A DNA stretch of 9,248 nt from JBDTVS01 sp040007095 (GTDB lineage Bacteria > Acidobacteriota > Vicinamibacteria > Vicinamibacterales > CAVVIG01), in the NCBI GenBank assembly GCA_040007095.1, contig JBDTVS010000005.1:1-9248 (forward strand), given 5' to 3'. The notes beneath the pieces were generated by a model, which was given only the letters and a program-made list of their open reading frames with translations, was not told where the DNA came from and ran no database searches. Both the position numbers and the translations under genes were made by a program. Positions 1 to 7,618 of this stretch are shown here, piece by piece (position 1 is the first letter of the stretch; each line of letters starts with the position of its first letter).

Positions 1-50
<50 letters not shown>

Positions 51-520
51 ACACAGGCGAGAAAAAACAATCTTAGCATAGCTCGGTCTTCGGAGACACC
101 ACCTTCAACCATCCGGTCGCGTGGTTTGTCACCGAGAAAGACCGAGAGCACGGAGAAAACCGCTTGACTCTGTGGCAGGGACGTCAATTCCGAATTGTCC
201 CAGCGGGTCAACACGCACTCGTGGCGCGCTGTACCGTCGGTGACGGCTGCGGGACTTTTCGATGAGGCCCAGCTGCCGGCTTCGACCGTACGTGTACCGG
301 TCATTCTCGAGCGGGACGCCCCACGCGCCGTGCGCCGGCTTCCTCCGCGCCGCCCACAATACGGCATCACGGCGGGCGGCAACACCACAAGAAACGAGTG
401 GCGGCGCCCCATCCTCTGATGATCGCAGTCGTCACACCGGCGGCACGCGGAGCTGGGGTAGGGATTGGGTGTACATTGTTGGCGAAATAGTCTGTTCACG
501 AGTCTTCCCACGGGTCCCGC
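51..520. other. stretch without a convincing gene
   Basis: This is about 470 bases between the tRNA and the dehydratase gene. The open frames here are short, overlap one another on both strands, and encode Arg/Pro-rich sequence with no family signature, as expected for GC-rich non-coding DNA. There is a purine-rich stretch with repeated accgag/cggag-like words at about 130-155. The promoter of the dehydratase should lie here, but I could not find a good -35/-10 pair. A TTGACT at 164-169 has no matching -10 at a normal distance. Confidence 0.5.
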
Positions 521-1483
521 ATGAACCTCCCCACATTCGACGATGTCGAGAGCGCGGCGCGCCAGATCGCCGGCGTCGCCCACGTGACGCCGGTGGCGAC
601 ATCGCGCAGCGTGAACGCTCGCGCGCACGCGGAAATCTTCTTCAAATGTGAAAACCTGCAGCGCGCCGGTGCCTTCAAGTTCCGCGGCGCCTACAACGCC
701 CTGTCCCGTCTGTCGCCCGACGAACGCCGCCGCGGCGTCGTCGCGTTCTCCTCCGGAAACCATGCTCAGGCGGTAGCGCTGGCCGGCCAGATCCTCGACA
801 TCCCGCGCGTCATCGTCATGCCCACCGATGCGCCCGAGGTCAAACGTCGAGCGACGGCGGGCTACGGCGGCGAGCTCGTGCTTTACGATCGGGAGCGCGA
901 CGACCGCGAAGCCATCGGCAGACGGCTCGCCAACGAGCGCGGCCTCGCCATCATCCCGCCGTACGACCACCCGCAGATCGTCGCCGGCGCAGGCACCGCC
1001 GCGCTGGAGCTCATCCGGGAGGTCGGCGACCTCGATCTGCTGCTCGTCCCCTGCGGTGGCGGCGGTCTGCTCGGCGGCTCGGCCCTCGCCGCAGCCAGGC
1101 TCAGCCCGCACTGCCGTATTGTCGGCATCGAACCCGCAGCGGGCGACGATGCCACGCGGTCGTTTCGGTCCGGGCGGCTGGAGACGGTCTCGAATCCGCA
1201 GACGGTGGCCGACGGCGCCCGCACACTGTCGCTCGGTGCCTATACGTTTCCGCTGATGCGCCAACACGTCACCGACATGGCCACCGTCGACGACGCCTCG
1301 CTGCTCCGAACCATGTTCTACTTGTGGGAGCGCCTGAAGCTCGTAATCGAGCCGACCGGCGCCCTCGGCGCAGCGGCGGCGCTGGAAGGTGTGGTCCCCG
1401 TGGCCGGGCAACGCGTCGGCGTCATCGTGAGCGGCGGCAACATCGACCTGTCGCAGGTGTCCTCATGGCTCGCGCAACAGTGA
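521..1483 (+). CDS. threonine/serine dehydratase, PLP fold-type II
   Basis: This 320-residue cytoplasmic PLP enzyme most likely deaminates L-threonine to 2-oxobutyrate (or L-serine to pyruvate). The PLP lysine is K53 in GAFKFRGAYN. SSGNHAQ (77-83) binds the substrate and cofactor, GGGGLL (179-184) forms the phosphate cup, and SGGN (304-307) supplies the serine that contacts the pyridine nitrogen. E204, G208 and D210 have the spacing of the divalent-metal site of serine racemase and related dehydratases. There is no C-terminal ACT domain, so it resembles the catabolic TdcB or serine racemase type (about 320-340 residues) rather than allosteric biosynthetic IlvA. Racemase activity cannot be excluded. 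The ATG has no clear Shine-Dalgarno, but the family N-terminus fits it. Its last 19 bases overlap the start of the nucleotidase gene. Confidence 0.9.
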   Translation: MNLPTFDDVESAARQIAGVAHVTPVATSRSVNARAHAEIFFKCENLQRAGAFKFRGAYNALSRLSPDERRRGVVAFSSGNHAQAVALAGQILDIPRVIVMPTDAPEVKRRATAGYGGELVLYDRERDDREAIGRRLANERGLAIIPPYDHPQIVAGAGTAALELIREVGDLDLLLVPCGGGGLLGGSALAAARLSPHCRIVGIEPAAGDDATRSFRSGRLETVSNPQTVADGARTLSLGAYTFPLMRQHVTDMATVDDASLLRTMFYLWERLKLVIEPTGALGAAAALEGVVPVAGQRVGVIVSGGNIDLSQVSSWLAQQ

Positions 1484-3003
1484 CAAGGGCCGCTGTCGTC
1501 GCGGCGGTCCTCGCCCTCGTGATGGCCCTGCCTCCCCGCGGATATCAGGTCCGCGCCCAGCAGGATGACCAATCGTCGCCGCGCGCGGGAGCACCCCTCA
1601 CCATCCTGCAAATCAACGATGTCTACTCGACGCTCCCGATCGACGGCGTCGGCGGCCTGGCGCGCGTGGCCACCCTCAAGCAGAACATCGCCACGGCCGG
1701 CCGAACACCACTGCTCATCCTCGCCGGCGATTTTCTGTCCCCCTCGGTGGCTTCGGCCACCTTCAAGGGCGCACAGATGGTCGCGGCGCTCAACGCGGCG
1801 GGACTCGATCTGGCGACTCTCGGCAACCACGAGTTCGACTTCGGCGTCGACACCCTCATCGAACGCATGCGCGACGCACGGTGGCAATGGGTCGTGTCGA
1901 ATGTCATCGACACCGATACCGGCCAGCCGATCGGAGGAGCTTCGCCATATGTCGTGAGAACCTTCGGCGCGCTGAAAGTCGGGTTCATCGGCCTCTGCCT
2001 GACCACCTCCGAGATCGCTCAGGAGCGGCGGACCCACCTGCGCCTGGTCGACCCCCTGGAAGCGGCCGCCACTTACCTGCCGATCCTGCAACGCGAGGGC
2101 GTCAACGTGATCGTGGCAATCACCCATCTTGCGTTTGCGGACGATCGCGCCCTGGCGCAGCGATTCCCTCAAATCGACCTGATTGTCGGAGGCCACGAAC
2201 ACTACCCGATCACCGCCACCGAAAACCGTACGCTCATCAGCAAGGCCGGCTCGGACGCGAAGTTCGTCGCGCGCATCGACATCAATCGTCAGTCAAACGG
2301 CATCGTCGAACGCTTCTTCGAGTTGATCCCGGTTACCAATGCGCTGGCGGACGAGGCCAAGACCGCCGAGGTCGTGAAGACCTACGAGGAACGACTGGGG
2401 ACGGCGTTGAGCGCCATCGTCGCCACGAGCCGGACACCGCTCGATGCGGATACGATTCGTCTGCGCGCGTCAGAGACCAATCTGGGCGACTTGTTTGCCG
2501 ACGCGATGCGCGAAGATGGCAAGACCGACATCGCGATCGTGAACTCAGGCAGCATTCGCGGCGACCGAGTGTACTCGGCCGGCCCGCTCACGCGACGAAC
2601 GTTGGTGGAAATGCACCCGTTTGGCGGCGTGATCTGCGCCGTGCAGATCCCGGGACGCGTCGTCCTGCAGGCTCTCAACAGCGGCGTGTCGAAGCTGCCG
2701 GGCAGCGCCGGCCAGTTCCCTCAGGTCTCGGGTCTCACGATGCGGGTGACGCGGAGCGCGCCGGTGGGCAACCGGGTCAGTGATGTGCGGATTGGCGGTC
2801 AACCGCTCGACCCGAACAAGTCCTACAGCGTGGCGATCACCGACTACATGCTGAGCGGCGGAGACGACTACGCGATGTTCCTCAACCAGAAAGTGCTGAT
2901 CGGACCGGAAGCCGGAGAACTGATGGTGACGGCGCTGGAGCACTTCGTCGCGGGACGCGAGCTCGCGCCGGCGGTCGACGGCCGGATCACCATCGTCCCG
3001 TAG
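1465..3003 (+). CDS. exported 5'-nucleotidase/metallophosphatase (UshA/CpdB-like)
   Basis: This 512-residue protein has a Sec-type signal peptide (basic MARATVTR, hydrophobic core, likely cleavage near residues 30-33). It is therefore periplasmic and probably hydrolyses nucleotides or a related phosphate ester. The N-terminal metallophosphatase domain shows NDVY (51-54), GDF (D89), GNHEFD (120-125, the N/H/D catalytic set), a THL histidine (H221) and GGHEH (H244, H246). The C-terminal 5'-nucleotidase domain shows ETNLGD (337-342), NSGSIR (360-365), HPFG (384-387) and SGGDDYAMF (464-472). Y54 stands where many family members have the histidine of the D-x-H metal motif. The open frame extends upstream to a GTG at 1324, but ATG 1465 is preferred because the signal peptide begins there and an AGG lies 8 bases upstream. 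Overlap with the dehydratase suggests co-transcription. The exact substrate is not determined. Confidence 0.9.
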   Translation: MARATVTRAAVVAAVLALVMALPPRGYQVRAQQDDQSSPRAGAPLTILQINDVYSTLPIDGVGGLARVATLKQNIATAGRTPLLILAGDFLSPSVASATFKGAQMVAALNAAGLDLATLGNHEFDFGVDTLIERMRDARWQWVVSNVIDTDTGQPIGGASPYVVRTFGALKVGFIGLCLTTSEIAQERRTHLRLVDPLEAAATYLPILQREGVNVIVAITHLAFADDRALAQRFPQIDLIVGGHEHYPITATENRTLISKAGSDAKFVARIDINRQSNGIVERFFELIPVTNALADEAKTAEVVKTYEERLGTALSAIVATSRTPLDADTIRLRASETNLGDLFADAMREDGKTDIAIVNSGSIRGDRVYSAGPLTRRTLVEMHPFGGVICAVQIPGRVVLQALNSGVSKLPGSAGQFPQVSGLTMRVTRSAPVGNRVSDVRIGGQPLDPNKSYSVAITDYMLSGGDDYAMFLNQKVLIGPEAGELMVTALEHFVAGRELAPAVDGRITIVP

Positions 3004-3009
3004 GACTCG

Positions 3010-3024
3010 GCGGCGGAACGCCGC
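3010..3024 (+). other. GC hairpin just after the nucleotidase stop
   Basis: GCGGCG-GAA-CGCCGC is a perfect 6-bp stem with a 3-base loop starting 6 bases after the TAG. No T-run follows, so it is not a textbook intrinsic terminator. It may protect the mRNA 3' end or help termination. A second stem, CGGCCC-GCTAA-GGGCCG, sits at 3107-3123. Confidence 0.4.
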
Positions 3025-3131
3025 GTCAGGTTCAAGGCCGCTCGCAGCCTGTGCCCGTTGAACAGACTGCCCGTCCCGTGCGAGCCGCTGGAAATGGTTC
3101 GCGTCCCGGCCCGCTAAGGGCCGAAACAAAT

Positions 3132-3263
3132 TGCTGAAAAAGCCAACACCCTGAACTCAGGACCCGTGCAGTGAGAACTCAGAACTTTGAAGTGCGAGCA
3201 ATCTCGCAGTCCTTCTAAGTTCTGACTTCTCAGTTTTCAGTTCGGGCTGCGCTTTTTTCAGCA
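3132..3263. repeat. large nested imperfect palindrome between convergent genes
   Basis: Three concentric inverted arms share nearly one centre (about 3198-3202). The outer arm is TGCTGAAAAAGC (3132-3143) with GCTTTTTTCAGCA (3251-3263), differing by one base in the A/T run. The middle arm is 15 bases (3173-3187 with 3217-3231), 14 of 15 complementary. The apex is TGCGAG-CAAT-CTCGCA (3193-3208). The whole could fold into one long hairpin of about 130 nt. Its composition is more AT-rich than the flanks. It ends 5 bases past the msrQ stop codon and can serve as a transcription terminator for both converging units. A dispersed MITE/REP-like element is the alternative. I see no target-site duplication. 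Confidence 0.6.
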
Positions 3264-3268
3264 GCCTG

Positions 3269-4012
3269 CTAAGAGCGCTTTGCCGGCGCGGCGTCGGACG
3301 CAGGGATCACCCGAGGCGGTCTTTGCTCAGCAGCGGCGGACGACTGTGCGCGCGACCGGACGGGCACCGCCGCGCGCTTGCGGACCGCCCACCAAATCCG
3401 AATTCCGAGTAGCGCGGCAACGACCAATGCGTAGGTTTGCGGCCGGCTGATGTCTGCCTTCACCAACCACCAGTAGTGCAGCACACCGGCGACCGCCGCC
3501 GCGTAGACGAGCCGGTGGAGCGCCTGCCATCGCTTCCCCCCCATGCGCCGAATCATCCCGCTCGTGGAGGTTGCCGCCAGCAGCAGCATACAGACCCAGG
3601 AAATGAATCCCACGTTGATGTAAGGCCGCTTCACGATCTCTCCGCCGATTGAGGCGGCGAGCAGACCGAGCGTCTTGAGCGCGAGGGGGTTCGGGAAGTT
3701 GAGCGTCGCCAGACGATCGAACACGACGAAAATCAGCAGGTGGACCGAACCGTAGAAAAAGGCGAACAGCCCCACCATCCGGCGGAAGCGGATGGCGGCG
3801 TTCCAGCCCGCAAGCCGCCGCAGTGGGGTCATCGCAAGGGTGAGACAGAGAAAGCGCAGCGCCCAGACGCCCGTCTCGTGGGTGATCTCGTTGAGCGGGT
3901 CGGCGCCGACGTTGCCGGTATAGAGCGACCAGGCAAGCCACACAAATGGCACGAGGGAGCCGAGAAACACCGCGGGCTTGAATACCCAGCGAATCGTCTG
4001 ATTCGAGGTCAC
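3269..4012 (-). CDS. msrQ: MsrQ, heme membrane subunit of MsrPQ
   Basis: This 247-residue inner-membrane b-type heme protein of the ferric-reductase-like family passes electrons from the quinone pool (or a flavin reductase) to periplasmic MsrP. About six hydrophobic helices span residues 12-210. The family segment around 42-67 (ITHETGVWAL, then LAMTPLRRL) is clear, and the heme-ligand candidates are H91, H166 and H179. It begins with GTG at 4010-4012, 18 bases after the msrP stop, with a weak GAGCGAG upstream. E. coli MsrQ is about 211 residues. Here a soluble basic, Ala/Pro-rich tail of about 35 residues (from R211) is added. The stop codon abuts the palindrome that probably ends the transcript. 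Adjacency to msrP makes the assignment firm. Confidence 0.95.
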   Translation of the reverse strand: MTSNQTIRWVFKPAVFLGSLVPFVWLAWSLYTGNVGADPLNEITHETGVWALRFLCLTLAMTPLRRLAGWNAAIRFRRMVGLFAFFYGSVHLLIFVVFDRLATLNFPNPLALKTLGLLAASIGGEIVKRPYINVGFISWVCMLLLAATSTSGMIRRMGGKRWQALHRLVYAAAVAGVLHYWWLVKADISRPQTYALVVAALLGIRIWWAVRKRAAVPVRSRAQSSAAAEQRPPRVIPASDAAPAKRS

Positions 4013-4030
4013 CGGGCTCGCTCGGCTGCG

Positions 4031-4996
4031 CTAGAAGTTCTTCTTCAGGTCAAGACCGGTGTACAGGCTCGCCACCTGCTCGCCGTAGCCGTTGAACATC
4101 TCCGTCTTGTGATTCTGAAAAAGGCTCGGCAGCCTGCGCTCTTTGGCCTGGCTCCACCGCGGATGATCGACGGTGGGGTTCACGTTCGCGTAGAAGCCGT
4201 ACTCGTTCGGTGCGGACCGCTGCCAGGTGTTCACGGGCTGCTTCTCGAGCAGCCGGATCTTGGTAATTGCTTTGACGCCCTTGAAGCCGTATTTCCACGG
4301 CGTGACGAGCCGGAGGGGGGCGCCGTTCTGGTTCGGCAGCACCTCGCCGTACAGCCCGACGGCCAGAATGGCCAGCGGGTTCATCGCTTCGTCCAGCCGC
4401 AGCGCTTCCACGTACGGCCAAGCCAACACCGGCTGCGCCTGTCCAGGCATTCGTCGCGGGTCGTAGAGCGTTGTCATCTCGACGAACTTGGCTTTCGACG
4501 TAGGCTCGAGCTTCTTGATGAAGTCGCCCAGCGAAAAGCCGACCCATGGAATCACCATCGACCACGCTTCCACGCAGCGGTGCCGATAGATGCGATCTTC
4601 AAGCGTCACGCCCTTGAGGATGTCCTCGAGGTTCATCGGCCCCTTTTTGGCGCATTCGCCGTCAATGGTGACGGTCCACGGCTCCGGGGCCTTGAACGCT
4701 CTCGCGTAGACCGCAGGTTCGCTCTTGTCGGTGCCAAACTCGTAGTAGTTGTTGTAGGTGGTAATGTGCTCCCACGTATTGGGAGTCTCAGTCGTGCTGA
4801 GCGGGCTCTTGGTCGTCACCAGCTTCTTCCCGTGGTCCGCCGGCTTCTGCGCCGACAGAACGGTCGTGGCGCCGAGCGCGCCGGCTGCGACCGCACCGGT
4901 GGCCGCCGCCGCACGAATGAACTCGCGGCGATTGAGGTAGACCTTCTTGTCGGTGATTTCTGAGCTCGGAATGTCCGCCGGACGTTTGATCAGCAT
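4031..4996 (-). CDS. msrP: MsrP, periplasmic methionine-sulfoxide reductase (Moco)
   Basis: This is the catalytic molybdopterin subunit that reduces protein-bound methionine sulfoxide in the periplasm. From ATG 4996 it has 321 residues. A Tat signal (NRREFIR, twin arginines at 23-24, then an Ala-rich hydrophobic stretch) precedes the sulfite-oxidase-type domain. C141 in YRHRCVEAWSM is the expected molybdenum ligand. PWVGFSLGDF, LVTPWKYGFKG, and NEYGFYANVNP near the C-terminus are typical of MsrP/YedY. A TTG start at 5017 would add seven residues, but GGAG at 5004-5007 lies 7 bases before ATG 4996, so I chose the ATG. The gene is upstream of msrQ in the same transcript and has its own predicted promoter at 5038-5046. 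Confidence 0.95.
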   Translation of the reverse strand: MLIKRPADIPSSEITDKKVYLNRREFIRAAAATGAVAAGALGATTVLSAQKPADHGKKLVTTKSPLSTTETPNTWEHITTYNNYYEFGTDKSEPAVYARAFKAPEPWTVTIDGECAKKGPMNLEDILKGVTLEDRIYRHRCVEAWSMVIPWVGFSLGDFIKKLEPTSKAKFVEMTTLYDPRRMPGQAQPVLAWPYVEALRLDEAMNPLAILAVGLYGEVLPNQNGAPLRLVTPWKYGFKGVKAITKIRLLEKQPVNTWQRSAPNEYGFYANVNPTVDHPRWSQAKERRLPSLFQNHKTEMFNGYGEQVASLYTGLDLKKNF

Positions 4997-5003
4997 AAAT
5001 GGT

Positions 5004-5007
5004 CTCC
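5004..5007 (-). promoter_or_regulatory. Shine-Dalgarno of msrP (GGAG)
   Basis: GGAG on the minus strand is 7 bases before ATG 4996 and decides that start over the in-frame TTG at 5017. Confidence 0.65.
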
Positions 5008-5037
5008 GCTCACACAAGGATGGCCGGCTTCTTCACC

Positions 5038-5046
5038 ATTATCACA
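5038..5046 (-). promoter_or_regulatory. extended -10 promoter of msrPQ
   Basis: The minus-strand sequence TGTGATAAT matches the extended -10 form TGnTATAAT except for one base of the hexamer. No good -35 is seen at 16-18 bases. The predicted start of transcription is near 5031, giving a leader of about 35 nt before msrP. The rest of the gap up to 5214 is GC-rich, and I see no gene in it. Confidence 0.5.
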
Positions 5047-5214
5047 CAGGGGATGCTTCCCGGCGCTTGGCGGTGAAAGGTTCAACCTGGTCGCGTACCA
5101 CCATCGACGGGCATCGAGATACAGAAAAGAACGGGTGCCGCGCTCCCGCCCTCCGCGGCGTCGACCCGGAGTCCGGCGCCCTCCGGCGGCAAACTGCCCG
5201 CGGACGGACAACAC

Positions 5215-6951
5215 CTATCTGATGTCGCGCCACGACTTTCGTTTCGCCAGGTCGCGCACAAAACACGACTCCGCGCGGGCGTAGGCGTTGGTCAGCGCGC
5301 CGACCGACACCGGCCGCAGGAGCTCGGCATCGTCGGGGCACGGCGCCCGTCGTGATTCGGCCGGGCGGGCATCCGGGGCACCCGGCACCGCGGGCGTCCC
5401 GGCGAAATAGATAGCGGCCCCTTCCCGAACCCATAGCGGCCGCCCCGCCAGCGTGGCATTCGTCATCACGTGCACCAGTTCGTGCCGCAACGTACGCTCG
5501 AGCACGCCGCGTTCGCGCAGAACCGTCGGGGGCAGGAGATGAATCTCGCCGTTGACGAGAGCGCCTGAGGTGAACCAGGGTTCCCGCGTCGCCTGCTCGT
5601 AGCTGTCGACGGTCGGGTGAAACCGAAGCGTCACGCGCGGAGCCGGGAGGCCAAGCGCGCGAGCCAGGTCCGCCCGCGCGCGCACCGCAACATCGGTGAT
5701 GACGCCGCGTTCTCCTTCGTCGCCGTCGGGCAACGACACCAGAACGTCAGCAATCAGCGGCGTTGGTCTGGGCGTCGATGTCGCCGGTGTCGGCGTTGGT
5801 GCCGCCGGCGTCGGGGCAGCCGCTGCCGGGGCCCTCGGCGCGACGGCAGTCGGTGTTGCCGCTGGTGGGGGCATCGGCGCCGGCCTGGCGACTGTTGCCG
5901 CCGGAGGCGTCGATTCTGGCGGCGCGGCTTCAACCGCTCCGGGAGTGGCGCGGCTCGCCGCTTCGGCCCGTGCCAGGCGCGGGACGTCAACGACGGGTGC
6001 GCCGGGCGTGGCTCTTGGTGCGCCGATCGCAAGGCCTGGGTAGTAACGACGGAGAATCTCGTCCGCGCTGCGGCCGGCGTCGGCCAGACGCATCGAACCG
6101 ATCACGCACATCCCGACACCGTGGCCGGACCCGTGGCCGCGGAACTGATACCGATCGCCCCTCCGATCGAGCTCGAAGGCGGTGCTCTTGATGAACTGCC
6201 AGCCGAGCGTGCGTCCAACCAGCGCGCGCAAATCCTGACCGGAAATCTCCGCCGGTTCCAGCCCGTCGAAGCGTAACCGGGCGACACGTCCGGAACCGTT
6301 GCGCGAGGCGACCCGCATGTTGCTCAATCGGGCGCCCTGATAGCCGCCGGCCCGCAAGGCTCGCAACAGATCCGTCGCGCTCAGCTCGGCCGACCACACC
6401 GGCGCCCCCCCACAGCCGTCGTCGTGCCGGGACGGCAGGTAAGGCGGGTCGTCGGCGCCCGGCCAGACCGCCGACGGGATCTCGGTGCGTCCGCCGCACG
6501 AGGCCGAATAATAGATGGACGCCGGGGCGCCGCCAGCCAACAGCACCCGTCCTGCCGTAGCGGCCGCCGCGCGCTCCGTCGTCCCGGTGGCGACGCGCAT
6601 GACCTGACAGTGCGTTTCGTCGCACATGTCGAAGCCATCGGCTCGATGGCGTCCACGGTTCGCCAGGGTGTAGGTGCGCACGGCAACGGCCAGGGCTTCG
6701 AGCGCGGCGGGGCGGCTGTCCCTACCAGCCTCGCCGGCCAGCACGCGGGCCACGTATCTTTCGAGCGGCAACGTCGTGACCGTGTAACCTCCGCCGGCAC
6801 GTGCCACACCAACGCGGAGCGACAGTTCGGCGGCCGGTGGCGGCGACAGCTGACTCCCGGCAGGCTCCATGGGCAGAACCGCTTCCGATCCGACCCACGG
6901 GGCGTTCGTTACGAGGACGACCACCGCCAGCACGACGACAGGCGCTCTCAC
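5215..6951 (-). CDS. secreted SpoIID-domain protein fused to a gluzincin (peptidase MA-like) protease
   Basis: From GTG 6951 this is a 578-residue protein. A hydrophobic signal peptide (2-24) is followed by a SpoIID/amidase-enhancer domain (about 40-310). E74 in LAGEAG aligns with the catalytic Glu of SpoIID lytic transglycosylases. ALAVAVRTYTL follows, then CDETHCQ (C110, H114, C115), resembling the zinc Cys/His site of clostridial SpoIID, and GHGSGHGVGMC (272-282). A Pro/Ala/Thr-rich linker (about 334-401) leads to a protease domain with HELVH (490-494) and LWVREGAAIYF (third ligand candidate E510), a gluzincin pattern of the peptidase MA type. The likely role is peptidoglycan remodelling plus proteolysis outside the cytoplasm. 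A GTG at 6984 is possible, but 6951 forms a GTGA overlap with the hydrolase stop and places the signal peptide at the N-terminus. The protease domain ends soon after the last ligand, so its C-terminus looks short. Confidence 0.85.
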   Translation of the reverse strand: MRAPVVVLAVVVLVTNAPWVGSEAVLPMEPAGSQLSPPPAAELSLRVGVARAGGGYTVTTLPLERYVARVLAGEAGRDSRPAALEALAVAVRTYTLANRGRHRADGFDMCDETHCQVMRVATGTTERAAAATAGRVLLAGGAPASIYYSASCGGRTEIPSAVWPGADDPPYLPSRHDDGCGGAPVWSAELSATDLLRALRAGGYQGARLSNMRVASRNGSGRVARLRFDGLEPAEISGQDLRALVGRTLGWQFIKSTAFELDRRGDRYQFRGHGSGHGVGMCVIGSMRLADAGRSADEILRRYYPGLAIGAPRATPGAPVVDVPRLARAEAASRATPGAVEAAPPESTPPAATVARPAPMPPPAATPTAVAPRAPAAAAPTPAAPTPTPATSTPRPTPLIADVLVSLPDGDEGERGVITDVAVRARADLARALGLPAPRVTLRFHPTVDSYEQATREPWFTSGALVNGEIHLLPPTVLRERGVLERTLRHELVHVMTNATLAGRPLWVREGAAIYFAGTPAVPGAPDARPAESRRAPCPDDAELLRPVSVGALTNAYARAESCFVRDLAKRKSWRDIR

Positions 6952-7589
6952 GTCAGGTCCAGGAATTCGGCAATTTCGTCCCACATGACGGGCAGACTGG
7001 CCATCAGTTGATGGTCATCGTCGAACAACTTGAGCGCGACGCGCGATCGCGTGGCGGCATACTGCTCGACCACTCGATGATCGACCGATTCGTCACGAAG
7101 TCCCTGAAGGATGAGAGTGGGCTGCGTCACGTCGGCGGCGAAGGCATCGTACCGCAGGCTGTCCTCGTAGAAGGCGTAATTCAGCAGCCGCGTCTCGCCA
7201 TAGCCGAAGTGAGAGACGTCGAGCACGCCGCGGGTGCGCCAGTCGGCGACCCGCTCGGGACCGAGGAACTTGTGACCGTCCTTGCCAAACAGCAGCGCCG
7301 GGGCCAACAGCACCAGCCGGGTGACCCGGCCCGGCCATCGCGCCGCCGTGTGCAAGGCGACCACCGCTCCCAGGCTGGAGCCCAGAAGGACCACCGGCGC
7401 AGGCTCGAGCGCGGCGATGTCGCGACCGAGCTGGTCGAGCATTCGCGTCAGCGTCAGCGTCGCGAAGTCGGGCTCGTTGAAGTCCGGACAGTGCAGCACG
7501 ACGCCGTGCGAACGAAACCGCTCGCCGAAGTATGCGGCCTTCTTCGATTGGGCCGACGAGGCAAACCCGTGCAGGTAGAAGACGTGCAT
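6948..7589 (-). CDS. alpha/beta hydrolase, YqiA-like esterase
   Basis: This 213-residue cytoplasmic hydrolase has a typical small YqiA/YcfP-type layout. YLHGFASS (5-12) near the N-terminus forms the oxyanion region. GSSLG (70-74) carries the nucleophile S72. GLRDESVD (163-170) supplies the acid D166, and DDHQL supplies H193. All three triad residues are present at the expected order and spacing, so it should be an active esterase or thioesterase, but the substrate is unknown. The ATG fits the family N-terminus although no clear ribosome-binding site precedes it. Its TGA overlaps the GTG of the SpoIID-protease gene by 4 bases, so the two are probably translationally coupled. The SET gene lies 72 bases upstream on the same strand. 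Confidence 0.88.
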   Translation of the reverse strand: MHVFYLHGFASSAQSKKAAYFGERFRSHGVVLHCPDFNEPDFATLTLTRMLDQLGRDIAALEPAPVVLLGSSLGAVVALHTAARWPGRVTRLVLLAPALLFGKDGHKFLGPERVADWRTRGVLDVSHFGYGETRLLNYAFYEDSLRYDAFAADVTQPTLILQGLRDESVDHRVVEQYAATRSRVALKLFDDDHQLMASLPVMWDEIAEFLDLT

Positions 7590-7618
7590 GTGAGGGCGGA
7601 ATCTTGGAGTGTTCGTCG

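Noticed and set aside
164..195. TTGACT as a -35 element for a promoter upstream of the dehydratase
   Set aside because: No -10-like hexamer lies 16-18 bases downstream, and it is about 350 bases from the gene.
262..651. 129-residue plus-strand frame upstream of the dehydratase
   Set aside because: Its second half overlaps the well-supported dehydratase start in another frame, and the composition is Arg/Pro/Ser-rich without a motif.
1324..1464. GTG start giving the nucleotidase 47 more residues
   Set aside because: The extra residues are Arg-rich antisense-like sequence within the dehydratase gene and would bury the signal peptide that starts at ATG 1465.
3740..4963. 407-residue plus-strand open frame
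   Set aside because: It is antisense to msrP and msrQ, which have unmistakable family motifs. The antisense frame has none.
4990..5214. Small minus-strand gene between msrP and the SpoIID-protease gene
   Set aside because: The 74-residue frame has no family signature and runs across the predicted msrP promoter and into its start.
5696..6043. Glycine/alanine/valine-rich plus-strand frame that looks like a repetitive structural protein
   Set aside because: It is the antisense reading of the Pro/Ala/Thr-rich linker of the SpoIID-protease gene.
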